A DNA stretch of 39,918 bases from Candidatus Aminicenantota bacterium. Its GTDB lineage: Bacteria; Acidobacteriota; Aminicenantia; JAMOAD01. Shown here piece after piece: positions 25,509 to 33,587 of the stretch. Each line of letters starts with the position of its first letter. Within the stretch, counting starts at the first letter, position 1. The DNA is taken from NCBI GenBank assembly GCA_027031485.1, contig JALVQI010000090.1, positions 1 through 39,918 of the forward strand, given 5' to 3'. The notes below the pieces were generated by a model, which was not told the origin of the DNA, searched no databases, and saw only the letters and a program-made list of their open reading frames with translations. A program made the position numbers and the translations under genes.

Positions 25509-26493
25509 ATTTCCCCTCCATAATTTTTTTTAAATCCAAGCCATTTTTTATGAAAAATTCATTTATAAAGCCTAAAAATCTATTAAAATCTTTTTTTTCT
25601 AAAACCACTCCCAAAACATCCTTTTTACCCCCTCCGAAAAATCCTTTTTCCTTCACCTCTTTTACGAGTGAGGAGAGGTCCTCTGCAGTGGTTCTTAAAT
25701 AAAAATTATAAAAATTTTCTCTTTCTCCCAAAACAACACTGAATTTTTTCGGATTTTCCTTGTATTTAAGTCTGCACAAATCAGAAATAATGTAATATGG
25801 GCTTTTTGTGTGAAGGTACTCAAGTTTCCCATAGTTTTTAAACTTTTTAAACTCCTCTTCCTTGGCTTTTTCAACCTCATCAATAATTGAAGTGAATCTC
25901 TTCTCTTTTATTATCTGGATCGGAGGATTATCCAGTAAAAAGCTTATAACATTGTAGATTTTCTCTCTATCTCCGGTTTTGTATTGAAAATCAACTGTTG
26001 AAACAAAAAGTTTAAAATCATTAAAATCTATTTTATTGGTATTTAGAAAGGTTTTTAGGTTTTTCAAAAGGAGATCATCCTCTTTTAACTTGAAACCAAC
26101 ATCCCCCCAGATTCCGCTCCAGAATAATATATCTTCCGAAAGATTAAACTCTTCCCTTATAACGGTCGTGCAGGAGGGATAATCCATGGACTTTGCCCCT
26201 TTTAGGATCGGATTTTTAATCTTTATTCCCTCAATAAGTTTTCCCGAATGATGGTCATAAACCTGAAAATCGGAAATTCTGTTCAAAAATTTAAGGTCAG
26301 TTTCGGGAAGACTCATATCCACAAGATATATTTTTTCCGCACCTAAGTTTTTTATATGGTTTTTATCATCTTCTGATAGAAAGTAGTTCCCTGCGGGAGG
26401 TGTAAAATAGTCAAACTTTTTCCCTGAAACCTTTGTCAATAAAACAGCTGATGCAATTCCATCAGCATCCCAGTGATGTATTATTAAATCCAT
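25501..26493 (-). CDS. DHH-family phosphoesterase
   Basis: A 330-aa cytoplasmic metal-dependent phosphoesterase. The metal-binding motifs are HHWDADGIASA (Asp9, Asp11), VDMSLPE (Asp59) and the signature YDHHSG (Asp80, His81, His82). The C-terminal domain ends in GFFGGGKKDVLGVVL, a DHHA1-like Gly-rich loop in which the usual GGGH His is Lys. DHH enzymes include NrnA-type nanoRNases, pAp phosphatases and exopolyphosphatases; which applies here is not clear. Direct overlap with sat (1 nt) makes a nucleotide by-product of sulfate activation a possible substrate, but this is inference. Confidence 0.85.
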   Translation of the reverse strand: MDLIIHHWDADGIASAVLLTKVSGKKFDYFTPPAGNYFLSEDDKNHIKNLGAEKIYLVDMSLPETDLKFLNRISDFQVYDHHSGKLIEGIKIKNPILKGAKSMDYPSCTTVIREEFNLSEDILFWSGIWGDVGFKLKEDDLLLKNLKTFLNTNKIDFNDFKLFVSTVDFQYKTGDREKIYNVISFLLDNPPIQIIKEKRFTSIIDEVEKAKEEEFKKFKNYGKLEYLHTKSPYYIISDLCRLKYKENPKKFSVVLGERENFYNFYLRTTAEDLSSLVKEVKEKGFFGGGKKDVLGVVLEKKDFNRFLGFINEFFIKNGLDLKKIMEGKFD

Positions 26494-27629
26494 TATTCAA
26501 CAAAGGGATTATCAAAGGATACTATAACCTTTGAAACCTCAGGCCTCATCTGGTCTTCGGGAGGTTGTTTACCTTCTGTTATCATCTTTCTCATAACTTT
26601 TCCTGCAAAATTAATGTGATGTTCAGGGCCATGGGGACAGGTTTTATCGCTGGCAATTGCTCTGCATTTTTTACAATAAAAGAAAGCTCTGAAAATTACC
26701 GGTTCTATCTCAAGGTCAGGAAATTCTTTGAAAATTTCATGGGCAGCATAGGGATGATAGTAATCCCCCACTCCTGCATGGTCTCTTCCGACTATAAAAT
26801 GTGTGCATCCGAAATTTTTTCTTACTATTGCATGGTGTATTGCTTCTCTGGGGCCTGCATATCTCATCTCTGTGGGTAAGATTGAAAGGAATATTCTATC
26901 CTTTGGAAAATAGTTTTCTTTTAAAGCTTCATAGGCTTTTAAAATAACCTCATCCTTAAAATCTCCCTTTTTCTTTTTCCCGATTATAGGATTTATAAAG
27001 AGCCCATCAACAACTGTCAGAGCAGCTTTCTGAACAAACTCATGCCCTAAGTGAGGGACATTTCTTGTCTGAAAACCAACTATCTTTTCCCATCCTCTCT
27101 TTTCAAACTCTGCTCTTGTCTCTTCGGGACTGAGGTCATATTCAGGAAATTTTGAAGGAGGAGCTTCAATAAGTGTGATTTTACCTCCCACTGCATAATC
27201 TTTTAAACCCATGGTTCTTGCAACACCAGGATGCTCAGGGTCAAGAGTTCCGTAAACTTTTTCCGATATAAGTTCTTTGGGGATTTTATAAATATCCCCT
27301 ATCTCAAGTAAAGCGACTCTTTTGTTATTAAGTGTTAAAAAGATTCTATCTCCTTTTATCTTATTCTTTTCTTCCTCTGAAACATCAAGCAAGATAGGAA
27401 TAGTCCATGCAATTCCAGAAGGAAGTCTCATCGTGTTTGCAACAGATAAAGCTTCTTTTTCTGTTAAAAAGCCTTCAAGGGGAGAAAAAAGGCCATTGGA
27501 AATATTTTTAATTTCCTGAGCATGCTCTTTTGAGATTTCAAGCTCAAGACCCTCTTCTCTTAAAAGTTTCTCTTTTTCTTCTCCTTCTGCTATTCTCTTA
27601 ATTAATTTTCCTCCGTGCGGTTTAATCAT
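26493..27629 (-). CDS. sat: Sulfate adenylyltransferase (ATP sulfurylase)
   Basis: Makes adenosine phosphosulfate (APS) from ATP and sulfate, or the reverse. The 378-aa homo-oligomeric Sat type is shown by QTRNVPHLGH (187-196), GRDHAGVGDYY (281-291) and PTEMRYAGPREAIHHAI. A C-terminal zinc-ribbon-like set (Cys319, Cys322, Cys331, His333) is usual in this branch. A Shine-Dalgarno AAGGAG and the promoter TTGAAA-17-TATAAT precede it, so it leads the operon sat, DHH, membrane protein, Nudix, queH. No APS reductase, APS kinase or sulfite reductase is in the window, so assimilatory or dissimilatory use cannot be decided. Confidence 0.95.
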   Translation of the reverse strand: MIKPHGGKLIKRIAEGEEKEKLLREEGLELEISKEHAQEIKNISNGLFSPLEGFLTEKEALSVANTMRLPSGIAWTIPILLDVSEEEKNKIKGDRIFLTLNNKRVALLEIGDIYKIPKELISEKVYGTLDPEHPGVARTMGLKDYAVGGKITLIEAPPSKFPEYDLSPEETRAEFEKRGWEKIVGFQTRNVPHLGHEFVQKAALTVVDGLFINPIIGKKKKGDFKDEVILKAYEALKENYFPKDRIFLSILPTEMRYAGPREAIHHAIVRKNFGCTHFIVGRDHAGVGDYYHPYAAHEIFKEFPDLEIEPVIFRAFFYCKKCRAIASDKTCPHGPEHHINFAGKVMRKMITEGKQPPEDQMRPEVSKVIVSFDNPFVE

Positions 27630-27660
27630 ATTTTTACTCCTTGGGTAAATTTTGTATCAA

Positions 27661-27689
27661 ATTATACTATTAAACTTCTCCGTTTTCAA
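27661..27689 (-). promoter_or_regulatory. Sigma-70-type promoter of the sat operon
   Basis: On the minus strand TTGAAA (27684-27689), a 17-nt spacer and TATAAT (27661-27666). The predicted start is about 25 nt before the sat ATG. Confidence 0.75.
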
Positions 27690-27860
27690 ACAAACTCCAG
27701 AGTCACCTTACCAGCACCATTTTTTATAATTTAACACTCTTTGGTGAAAAGTTCTTATCACATTATCTTTGTTGAAGTGTTTATTCATTTACTGTTAGAA
27801 AGATGGTGAGGATGTATTGAAGTTGTTAGCTTTTTAATTTTTTTATTAAATAAAATTAAC

Positions 27861-27890
27861 TGTAGGGGCAATTCATGAATTGCCCCTACA
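27861..27890. repeat. Perfect 30-bp palindrome
   Basis: TGTAGGGGCAATTCA followed directly by its reverse complement. It is the only strongly G+C-containing element in this gap. It lies 36 bases after the S46 peptidase stop, so the hairpin could end that transcript on the minus strand, where a T/A-rich tail follows. Similar GTAGGGGC...GCCCCTAC palindromes occur as dispersed elements in many bacterial genomes as far as I recall; copy number here is not known. Confidence 0.75.
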
Positions 27891-27925
27891 ATATTTATTG
27901 TTCCGATTCACTATTCACCAATTCA

Positions 27926-30091
27926 TTATCTTACTATATCAAGCTCTTTTAAAACATTTGTCGCATGATCGACTTTATCAGCAACAAAAAGTATGTATCT
28001 GGAATCAACGGAAATCGTTCTTGTTATTGATGGCATGAAATTAAAATCAGAAGCAATACTTTCAAAGTTTCCGTCAAAAAGAAGTCCCATCAGTTCTCCG
28101 TATTTATTTATAAGGGGGCTTCCGGAGTTTCCACCTGTGCTATCGTTTGTGGTCAGGAAATCCACAGGCACCATTTTAAGTTCGGGGTCAATATAATCTC
28201 CGAAATCCTTTGTTTTGCAAATCTCCTTAATTCTTTCGGGGACAATAAATGGCCACTTGCCCGTATCCTTTTCCATAACACCTTTCAGTGTTGTCTGAGG
28301 AAGATAAAAGACCGCATCTTTTGGAGAATAACCTTTAACAACACCTATGTTTAACCTTAATGTTCTGTTTGCATCGGGATAAATAAGGCCCTTTTTATAT
28401 TTTAGAAGAAGCTCCATATATTTCCTTCTTACAAGAAGCATCTTGCCTGCAAGAGTTTCGGATTTATCCTTCAATGTATCCAATTCAACCTGAAGTTTTG
28501 AAGCAAGGTTAATAAATGAATCATTAAGCTTTAAAAGACTCTTCCTTGATAGGTTAAAAGCTCTCATTCTGTATGAAAGATCCTGAAGTTTTGTATTTTT
28601 ATAAAGATTATCAATAAACTCATCTATTCCTTTATCACTCTTATCCTTTATCAAATTGTCCACAACCTTACTTCTCATCTCCGAAGGAGCATTTAAAAGC
28701 TCTTTTAAGAAAAATTTCATAACTTTCTTATCAGTGGGAATATAAAGTCCCATCTGGCCAAGCCTTAAGCTCAGTTTAAGGTTGGGAACATCTCTTTTCA
28801 TATATCCCGGCTCTCTGTCCATATCCTTTTTTCTCTTTTCAATACTCCACTTATTTATGGTAAGAGCAAACCTCAATAAACTTGATGATCTTGAAAAAAG
28901 ACTTAAAAATCTGCTCTTTTTACTTAAATTTTGACTTTCTTTTATAAGGGTGAAAAGCTCATTTAAAACATTTCCATACTCTTTCTTTAATTGAGGGTCT
29001 GAGTCAACATATTTTAAAAGCTTTTTTTCCTCTTTTTTCTTTTTAGCAATAAGATTCATCTTCTTCAAACCCTGAAGCATTCCCTGATAATTTTTGTAAG
29101 CATTGCTAAGCCCTTTTATCATTCCTGCATTCTTTATGGCAGCTTCTTTGCTTTTTTTGGCATCCCCTTCGAGTATTTCAAGCCATTTTCCTAAAATCCT
29201 TATTCCTTCAGGATAATAAAAGTTAATATAATATTTGACCTCTTCCGAAGTTAAAAATCTCTCTGTTCTTCCGGGATAACCCAAAACCATTGCAAAATCT
29301 CCGGGATCAATATCCCTTGCCGAAATTTTAAGATAAATTTCAGGCTTATAAGGAACATTGTTTTTAGAATAATCTGCCGGTCTTCCGTTGGGAGCAACAT
29401 AGGCTCTCAAAAATGAAAAATCCCCCGTATGCCTTGGCCACATCCAGTTGTCAATCTCTCCGCCGTACTCACCAATGTTTCTTGAAGGAATATATACTAT
29501 TCTTATGTCTCTTAATACAAGATATTTGGAAAGATAATATTTAACTCCTCCGAAAAAGCTGTTAACCCTGCACTTATAATCACCGGATTTACCCTCCTCT
29601 TTCTTTATTATCTTTTTAATATTTTTTTCTATCACTTCATATCTTTTTTTCGGAGGTAGTTTTTTGCTTACGCCTTTAAGAACCCTTGACGTAACATCCT
29701 TAACCTCTTTTAAAATATAGGCTTTGTAGCCGGGAGCGGGTATCTCATCTTTTATTGTTTTTGCAAGAAAACCATTTTTGATAAGATTAGCCTTTACAGA
29801 ACTCTGTCTCTGAGCTGCCATAAATGCCACATGATGATTTGTTAAGATCAATCCGTTTTCGGAGACAAAGGAGCCTGTCCCACCGTCAATGATGATAGCC
29901 GCCTGACTCAAAGATGGTTTACTCATACTGAATACATCGCTCTCACTTAGGGTAAAACCCATTTTTTTCATCTTCTGAAATATTTGAGAAGGAATTTTAA
30001 ACGGAAGATACATACCCTCGTCTGAATAAACTGCAGAAGTAAATAAAAACAGAATAATAATGGAAAAAATTATAAAACCTTTTCTCCTCAT
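27926..30091 (-). CDS. S46-family dipeptidyl-peptidase, DPP7-like
   Basis: Secreted or periplasmic serine exopeptidase that removes dipeptides from peptide N-termini. A signal peptide covers residues 1-23 (hydrophobic IIFSIIILFLFTSAVYS). The mature N-terminus and TNHHVAF carry the catalytic His (86/87), WPRHTGDFSFLRA the Asp (224) and TGGNSGSPL the Ser (656). The specificity position 18 residues after the Ser is Gly (FDGN), as in DPP7/DAP-BII rather than the acidic-specific DPP11, which has Arg there. 721 aa is the normal length. GGAGG precedes the ATG. It likely feeds dipeptides to the cell, consistent with the amino-acid catabolism seen nearby. Confidence 0.94.
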   Translation of the reverse strand: MRRKGFIIFSIIILFLFTSAVYSDEGMYLPFKIPSQIFQKMKKMGFTLSESDVFSMSKPSLSQAAIIIDGGTGSFVSENGLILTNHHVAFMAAQRQSSVKANLIKNGFLAKTIKDEIPAPGYKAYILKEVKDVTSRVLKGVSKKLPPKKRYEVIEKNIKKIIKKEEGKSGDYKCRVNSFFGGVKYYLSKYLVLRDIRIVYIPSRNIGEYGGEIDNWMWPRHTGDFSFLRAYVAPNGRPADYSKNNVPYKPEIYLKISARDIDPGDFAMVLGYPGRTERFLTSEEVKYYINFYYPEGIRILGKWLEILEGDAKKSKEAAIKNAGMIKGLSNAYKNYQGMLQGLKKMNLIAKKKKEEKKLLKYVDSDPQLKKEYGNVLNELFTLIKESQNLSKKSRFLSLFSRSSSLLRFALTINKWSIEKRKKDMDREPGYMKRDVPNLKLSLRLGQMGLYIPTDKKVMKFFLKELLNAPSEMRSKVVDNLIKDKSDKGIDEFIDNLYKNTKLQDLSYRMRAFNLSRKSLLKLNDSFINLASKLQVELDTLKDKSETLAGKMLLVRRKYMELLLKYKKGLIYPDANRTLRLNIGVVKGYSPKDAVFYLPQTTLKGVMEKDTGKWPFIVPERIKEICKTKDFGDYIDPELKMVPVDFLTTNDSTGGNSGSPLINKYGELMGLLFDGNFESIASDFNFMPSITRTISVDSRYILFVADKVDHATNVLKELDIVR

Positions 30092-30145
30092 TTAATCCTC
30101 CATTCTAATTTTTTTTATTAATACGAAAATAAAATACAAAAGTTG

Positions 30146-31783
30146 TCATTTTCTATAAAACCCGAACTCTTTGATTTTAAGTGCAGAGGAAAAATCTGAA
30201 ACTGAATTAAGTCCATTGATAGAGATAAAAATGGAATTTATTCTCTCAGGTTTAAGTTTCAATCTTTTTCCGTAAATCTTATAAAATTTATAAAATGGGA
30301 TTAGAACTTTATTCTCTCTGTTCGGATACAATTTAAAGGAAGAATAAAAATTCCCTTCACTGTTTCTGATCTCAACCCAGTATCTCATATAATCCTTGCT
30401 TTCCCCGACAAAATAAAAACCATCATAATCCTTTAATTCCTGCTTTTCCCTTAAGGCAAGGGAACACCAGACATCAGGAGTCTTTTCACTCTTTTTTGAG
30501 AGAAAATATTTAAAAATGTAATAATTGTTTTCTTTTTTATAACTGATTTTCGAGCTTTTATCTTTTTCAGGATGAAAATTATTCAGATTAAAAGGAATTT
30601 TTTTTATATCTTTAAATTCTATTTTAGCTTTTTCTCCCTCCTGAAAATGAGTGTTTACAAAAATCGGATTTGAAATTATCCAGGGAACATCTTTTTTTAA
30701 TAATGGGTGATTTAAAATATATACTTCAACCCTGTAAATTCCCGGATCCGCATTTTGAATAAAAATGTCAGAATTTGAAACTTCTCTAAACTTAACTCCA
30801 TCCTTTATCAGAACAATTTTATATTTTATTTTTTTTATTTTAAGCTTTACGAAAAGTGAAGGATTTCCTTCTATAAAGTCCCCCTGCTCAAAAACTTTGT
30901 TACAACAAACTCCGTAAAAATCAAAAAGCTGAGGTTCACCCGCTCCTCTTAAAATTGAGAAGAAATGTCCCTCTCTTACAGCCTTTTCAGGATTGTTTTC
31001 ATACTTTTTTTTAATCCCCAGAGCCAAAAGAGAAAACATCTTACTGTAAGAAGGTTCTCTAATCTTAATCTTTTTTGTTATGGGGGTTCTTCCGTGGGCA
31101 TTTGTCGCATAAAATCCCCATATTCTTTTTCTCTTCAAAATCTTATCCCACATTTTAAAAGCAAAATGAGGATTTCTTATGTATTTTAAAAAGCTATACC
31201 TTGAAAAGGGAAGATAGAGATATGATTTTATTTTTCCGAAAAGGGAAAGTTTTCTGAAATATGTTGAAAGATTAATTATCTCAAGCCCCCCAGGATTAAG
31301 GTCATTTTCCCAATAGTGCCATCCCTGTTCCGGATCTTCCGGATATGTAACAACAGTAAATCCTCCCCACTCCTTAATATCAGAGATAGCATCGGGAGGG
31401 AAGGGAGGAAGCTTAAAGAGGGGAATTTTATCGTATCCGAAAGAATTAAGATGCCCTTCGGGCAAAGCACTCTCAGATCCACCAATGATAAAAACATCAT
31501 CTACTTTCTTTTTTAAAAGAGGGGATATTAAATTGGGATCTCCATGGTCAGTTAAAATTAATAACCTAACTCCCACTTTATCCGCTTGTTTGGCAATTTT
31601 TTCAGGAGGGAAAATTCCATCGGACAATGTTGAATGAACATGATACTCTGCCCATAAATAGGTGTTGCTCATTTCAGGTTTATAATTGAGAAATGAAATC
31701 CCGCTTATAAGATAAAGAATTAATCCTATGATTATTAAAACTAAAAAAGAGGTTTTCAATATTACGGATATTTTTATCTTCAT
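30146..31783 (-). CDS. Membrane-anchored PHP-domain metal-dependent phosphoesterase-like protein
   Basis: A 545-aa protein with one N-terminal membrane helix (about residues 8-28) and the rest presumably periplasmic. The PHP domain (about 45-300) has EYHVHSTLSDG, LLILTDHGDP, GSESALPEGH and later ATNAHGRTP, giving most of the metal ligands of the family. The C-terminal ~230 residues look beta-rich and may bind carbohydrate or protein. It has no Shine-Dalgarno, but TATAAT ends 5 nt before the ATG, predicting a leaderless transcript that starts just after lpxL. The substrate is unknown; being outside the membrane and beside lipid A genes suggests an envelope role. Confidence 0.82.
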   Translation of the reverse strand: MKIKISVILKTSFLVLIIIGLILYLISGISFLNYKPEMSNTYLWAEYHVHSTLSDGIFPPEKIAKQADKVGVRLLILTDHGDPNLISPLLKKKVDDVFIIGGSESALPEGHLNSFGYDKIPLFKLPPFPPDAISDIKEWGGFTVVTYPEDPEQGWHYWENDLNPGGLEIINLSTYFRKLSLFGKIKSYLYLPFSRYSFLKYIRNPHFAFKMWDKILKRKRIWGFYATNAHGRTPITKKIKIREPSYSKMFSLLALGIKKKYENNPEKAVREGHFFSILRGAGEPQLFDFYGVCCNKVFEQGDFIEGNPSLFVKLKIKKIKYKIVLIKDGVKFREVSNSDIFIQNADPGIYRVEVYILNHPLLKKDVPWIISNPIFVNTHFQEGEKAKIEFKDIKKIPFNLNNFHPEKDKSSKISYKKENNYYIFKYFLSKKSEKTPDVWCSLALREKQELKDYDGFYFVGESKDYMRYWVEIRNSEGNFYSSFKLYPNRENKVLIPFYKFYKIYGKRLKLKPERINSIFISINGLNSVSDFSSALKIKEFGFYRK

Positions 31784-31788
31784 TATGT

Positions 31789-31797
31789 ATTATAGCA
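31789..31797 (-). promoter_or_regulatory. Extended -10 promoter of the PHP gene, predicted leaderless
   Basis: On the minus strand TGC followed by TATAAT (TATAAT at 31789-31794), a consensus extended -10 box. Its end is 5 nt before the PHP ATG. No good -35 is seen at the usual distance. It lies in the 27-nt gap between lpxL and the PHP gene. Confidence 0.6.
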
Positions 31798-31810
31798 CTT
31801 TAACCGCAAA

Positions 31811-32746
31811 TTAATACGGATACTCCTTACCACCGGTCATATGTTTCCATCTTTTATGAAACCAGAAGTAGTATTGAGGATATTTTGTTATTTCTTTTTC
31901 AAGAATTCTGTTTATCTCCTCTGTAATTAAGAGTGTATCCTTTTCTTTATCTCCTGTCAGTTTTACATTTACAGGAGGAAGGGAATATATCTTATATTTT
32001 TTGCCTACCGGAATCGTGAAAACAGGAATAATCGGAGCTCCTGTTTTAAGATGAAATTTTGCGGGGGTGGGTGTTGTGGATGCTTCAAGGGTAAAAAATT
32101 TAGCAAAAATTCCTTCCTTTTCCTGCTGGCTTACATCAACCATAATACCCAAAAATTCTCCGTTTTTGAGAGCTTTCAAACTCTTTGCGGCAGCCCTCAT
32201 ATTTTTCGGGATAATCTTATTTCCTGTCTGCTCTCTGAATTTTCTCAGCTTTTTTTCAACATATGGATTATCCATTGTTCTTACAATTGCATTAACCTTT
32301 CTTATATGTTTTCCTATCCACAAAAGCCCCATCTCCCAATTACCGAAATGTCCCGAAATGAGAATCACACCATTTTCCTCTTTTAAGGCCTCTTTCAGAC
32401 TTGACACATCTCCCACTTCCATTATTTTTTCAATATCTGAGATTTTTTCATACTTTGAAAGATCAATAATAAGTTTTGCAAGATAATAAAAGCTCTTTTT
32501 TACATATTCATTTTTGTTTTTTTCATCCATCCGAGGGAAAGCAATATTGAGGTTTTTCTTTATGATCTTTCTATAACGCCCCCCGATTATATAGGAAAAA
32601 GAACCCAGAGTTTTATAGAAAATAGGCAAAGCGAAAGGGGGTGTTAATTTTATAAGAACTTCTAAAAATCTATAAAGAGAATATTCTAATTTATAATTTA
32701 AGCTCTTTTTCAATTTTCTCCAAAAACTCCTTTTTAAATTTTTCAC
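31811..32746 (-). CDS. lpxL: Lipid A biosynthesis lauroyl/myristoyl acyltransferase-like (LpxL/HtrB family)
   Basis: Inner-membrane acyltransferase that adds a secondary acyl chain to Kdo-lipid A precursor. The HX4E catalytic motif is SGHFGNWEMG (His133, Glu138), with NAIVRTMDNPYVEKKLRKFREQTGNKIIPK and MVDVSQQEKEGIFAKFF as further family patterns. An N-terminal hydrophobic segment serves as anchor. The listed start is GTG at 32746, which overlaps lpxK by 56 nt and lacks a Shine-Dalgarno; an in-frame TTG at 32713 with GGAG 4 nt before it is the more likely start. The position after waaA and lpxK supports the lipid A role. Confidence 0.9.
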   Translation of the reverse strand: MKNLKRSFWRKLKKSLNYKLEYSLYRFLEVLIKLTPPFALPIFYKTLGSFSYIIGGRYRKIIKKNLNIAFPRMDEKNKNEYVKKSFYYLAKLIIDLSKYEKISDIEKIMEVGDVSSLKEALKEENGVILISGHFGNWEMGLLWIGKHIRKVNAIVRTMDNPYVEKKLRKFREQTGNKIIPKNMRAAAKSLKALKNGEFLGIMVDVSQQEKEGIFAKFFTLEASTTPTPAKFHLKTGAPIIPVFTIPVGKKYKIYSLPPVNVKLTGDKEKDTLLITEEINRILEKEITKYPQYYFWFHKRWKHMTGGKEYPY

Positions 32747-33587
32747 TCAAAACAGTTTCTATTTTTAAATAGTAGAGCTCTTTTATACCATATTTTTCAA
32801 GTTTTACAAAATCCTTTTCAGTTGTTATCAAACTCCTCCCATAGGATAAAAGTTTTTTTATATCTTTTTCCTTATATTCATAATGGTCCGGAAAAACAAT
32901 AAAATTTTCAAACAGAATTTTATTATCCTGAAGAGTCTTTTTAAAAGATTCGGGATTTCCTATTCCGCAAAAAGCGACAAAGATTTTATTATCATCTTCA
33001 CTTTTATCTAAACTGTTGTAAACCCCTTTTACAGAATAGTGAAAAGAAAAATCATAATTTTTGTTGGCTTTTACAACAAAATCCGCTTTTCTTATTTCAA
33101 AGATAAAATCCCGTCTTAGAAAAGGTTTTTTTTCTTTGTCAAAGATTATTATTTCAACATCCTTTTTAACCCCAAAATATTGAAATCCATCATCAAGGAG
33201 AAAAACTTTTATCCTTTTATCTTCTATCTTTTTCATATTTTTGACCCTGTCTTTACCTACAAAAATCCTGAGCTTAGGTAAATTCCTCTTTAAAAGACAG
33301 GCTTCATCCCCGTAAAGGAGAGGCTCTGAGGATAAAACCTCTCCTCCCTCCTTCTCCTTTTCTCCTCTGTATCCTCTTAAAAATATCGCCGGAATTATGT
33401 CTTTCTCCTTTAATGCTCTGGCTATACCAATAACAAGAGGAGTTTTCCCGCTCCCTCCGAATCCTATATTGCCAACTGAAACAACAATTTTTCCTGAAAC
33501 CTTTTCGCTCTTTTCAATCCTTCTTCTGAGAAAATTCACTGTTTTATAAATAAATTCAAGGATTTTTATGAAAAATATATTCAGCAT
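32691..33587 (-). CDS. lpxK: Tetraacyldisaccharide 4'-kinase
   Basis: Inner-membrane kinase of the Raetz pathway that phosphorylates the 4' position of the lipid A disaccharide. The P-loop is GGSGKTP (residues 44-50) in the context VSVGNIGFGGSGKTPLVIGIARALKE, and LLDDGFQYFGVKKDVEIIIFD is the second family motif. An N-terminal helix precedes the catalytic domain. 298 aa is slightly short but normal. It overlaps waaA by 7 nt and lpxL by up to 56 nt. Confidence 0.95.
   Translation of the reverse strand: MLNIFFIKILEFIYKTVNFLRRRIEKSEKVSGKIVVSVGNIGFGGSGKTPLVIGIARALKEKDIIPAIFLRGYRGEKEKEGGEVLSSEPLLYGDEACLLKRNLPKLRIFVGKDRVKNMKKIEDKRIKVFLLDDGFQYFGVKKDVEIIIFDKEKKPFLRRDFIFEIRKADFVVKANKNYDFSFHYSVKGVYNSLDKSEDDNKIFVAFCGIGNPESFKKTLQDNKILFENFIVFPDHYEYKEKDIKKLLSYGRSLITTEKDFVKLEKYGIKELYYLKIETVLSEKFKKEFLEKIEKELKL

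Larger units (their letters stand above)
27630..27925. other. Non-coding gap with the sat promoter and a perfect palindrome
   Basis: It holds the sat promoter (27661-27689), about 170 bases with no recognised feature, the 30-bp palindrome (27861-27890) and a short ATTCACTATTCACCAATTCA-like stretch at 27907-27926. No convincing small ORF is present on either strand. Confidence 0.7.

Noticed and set aside
27690-27860. CACCA...TGGTG inverted pair in the sat/S46 gap as an RNA element
   Set aside because: Only a 5-bp stem with a loop over 20 nt; no riboswitch-like conserved core recognised.
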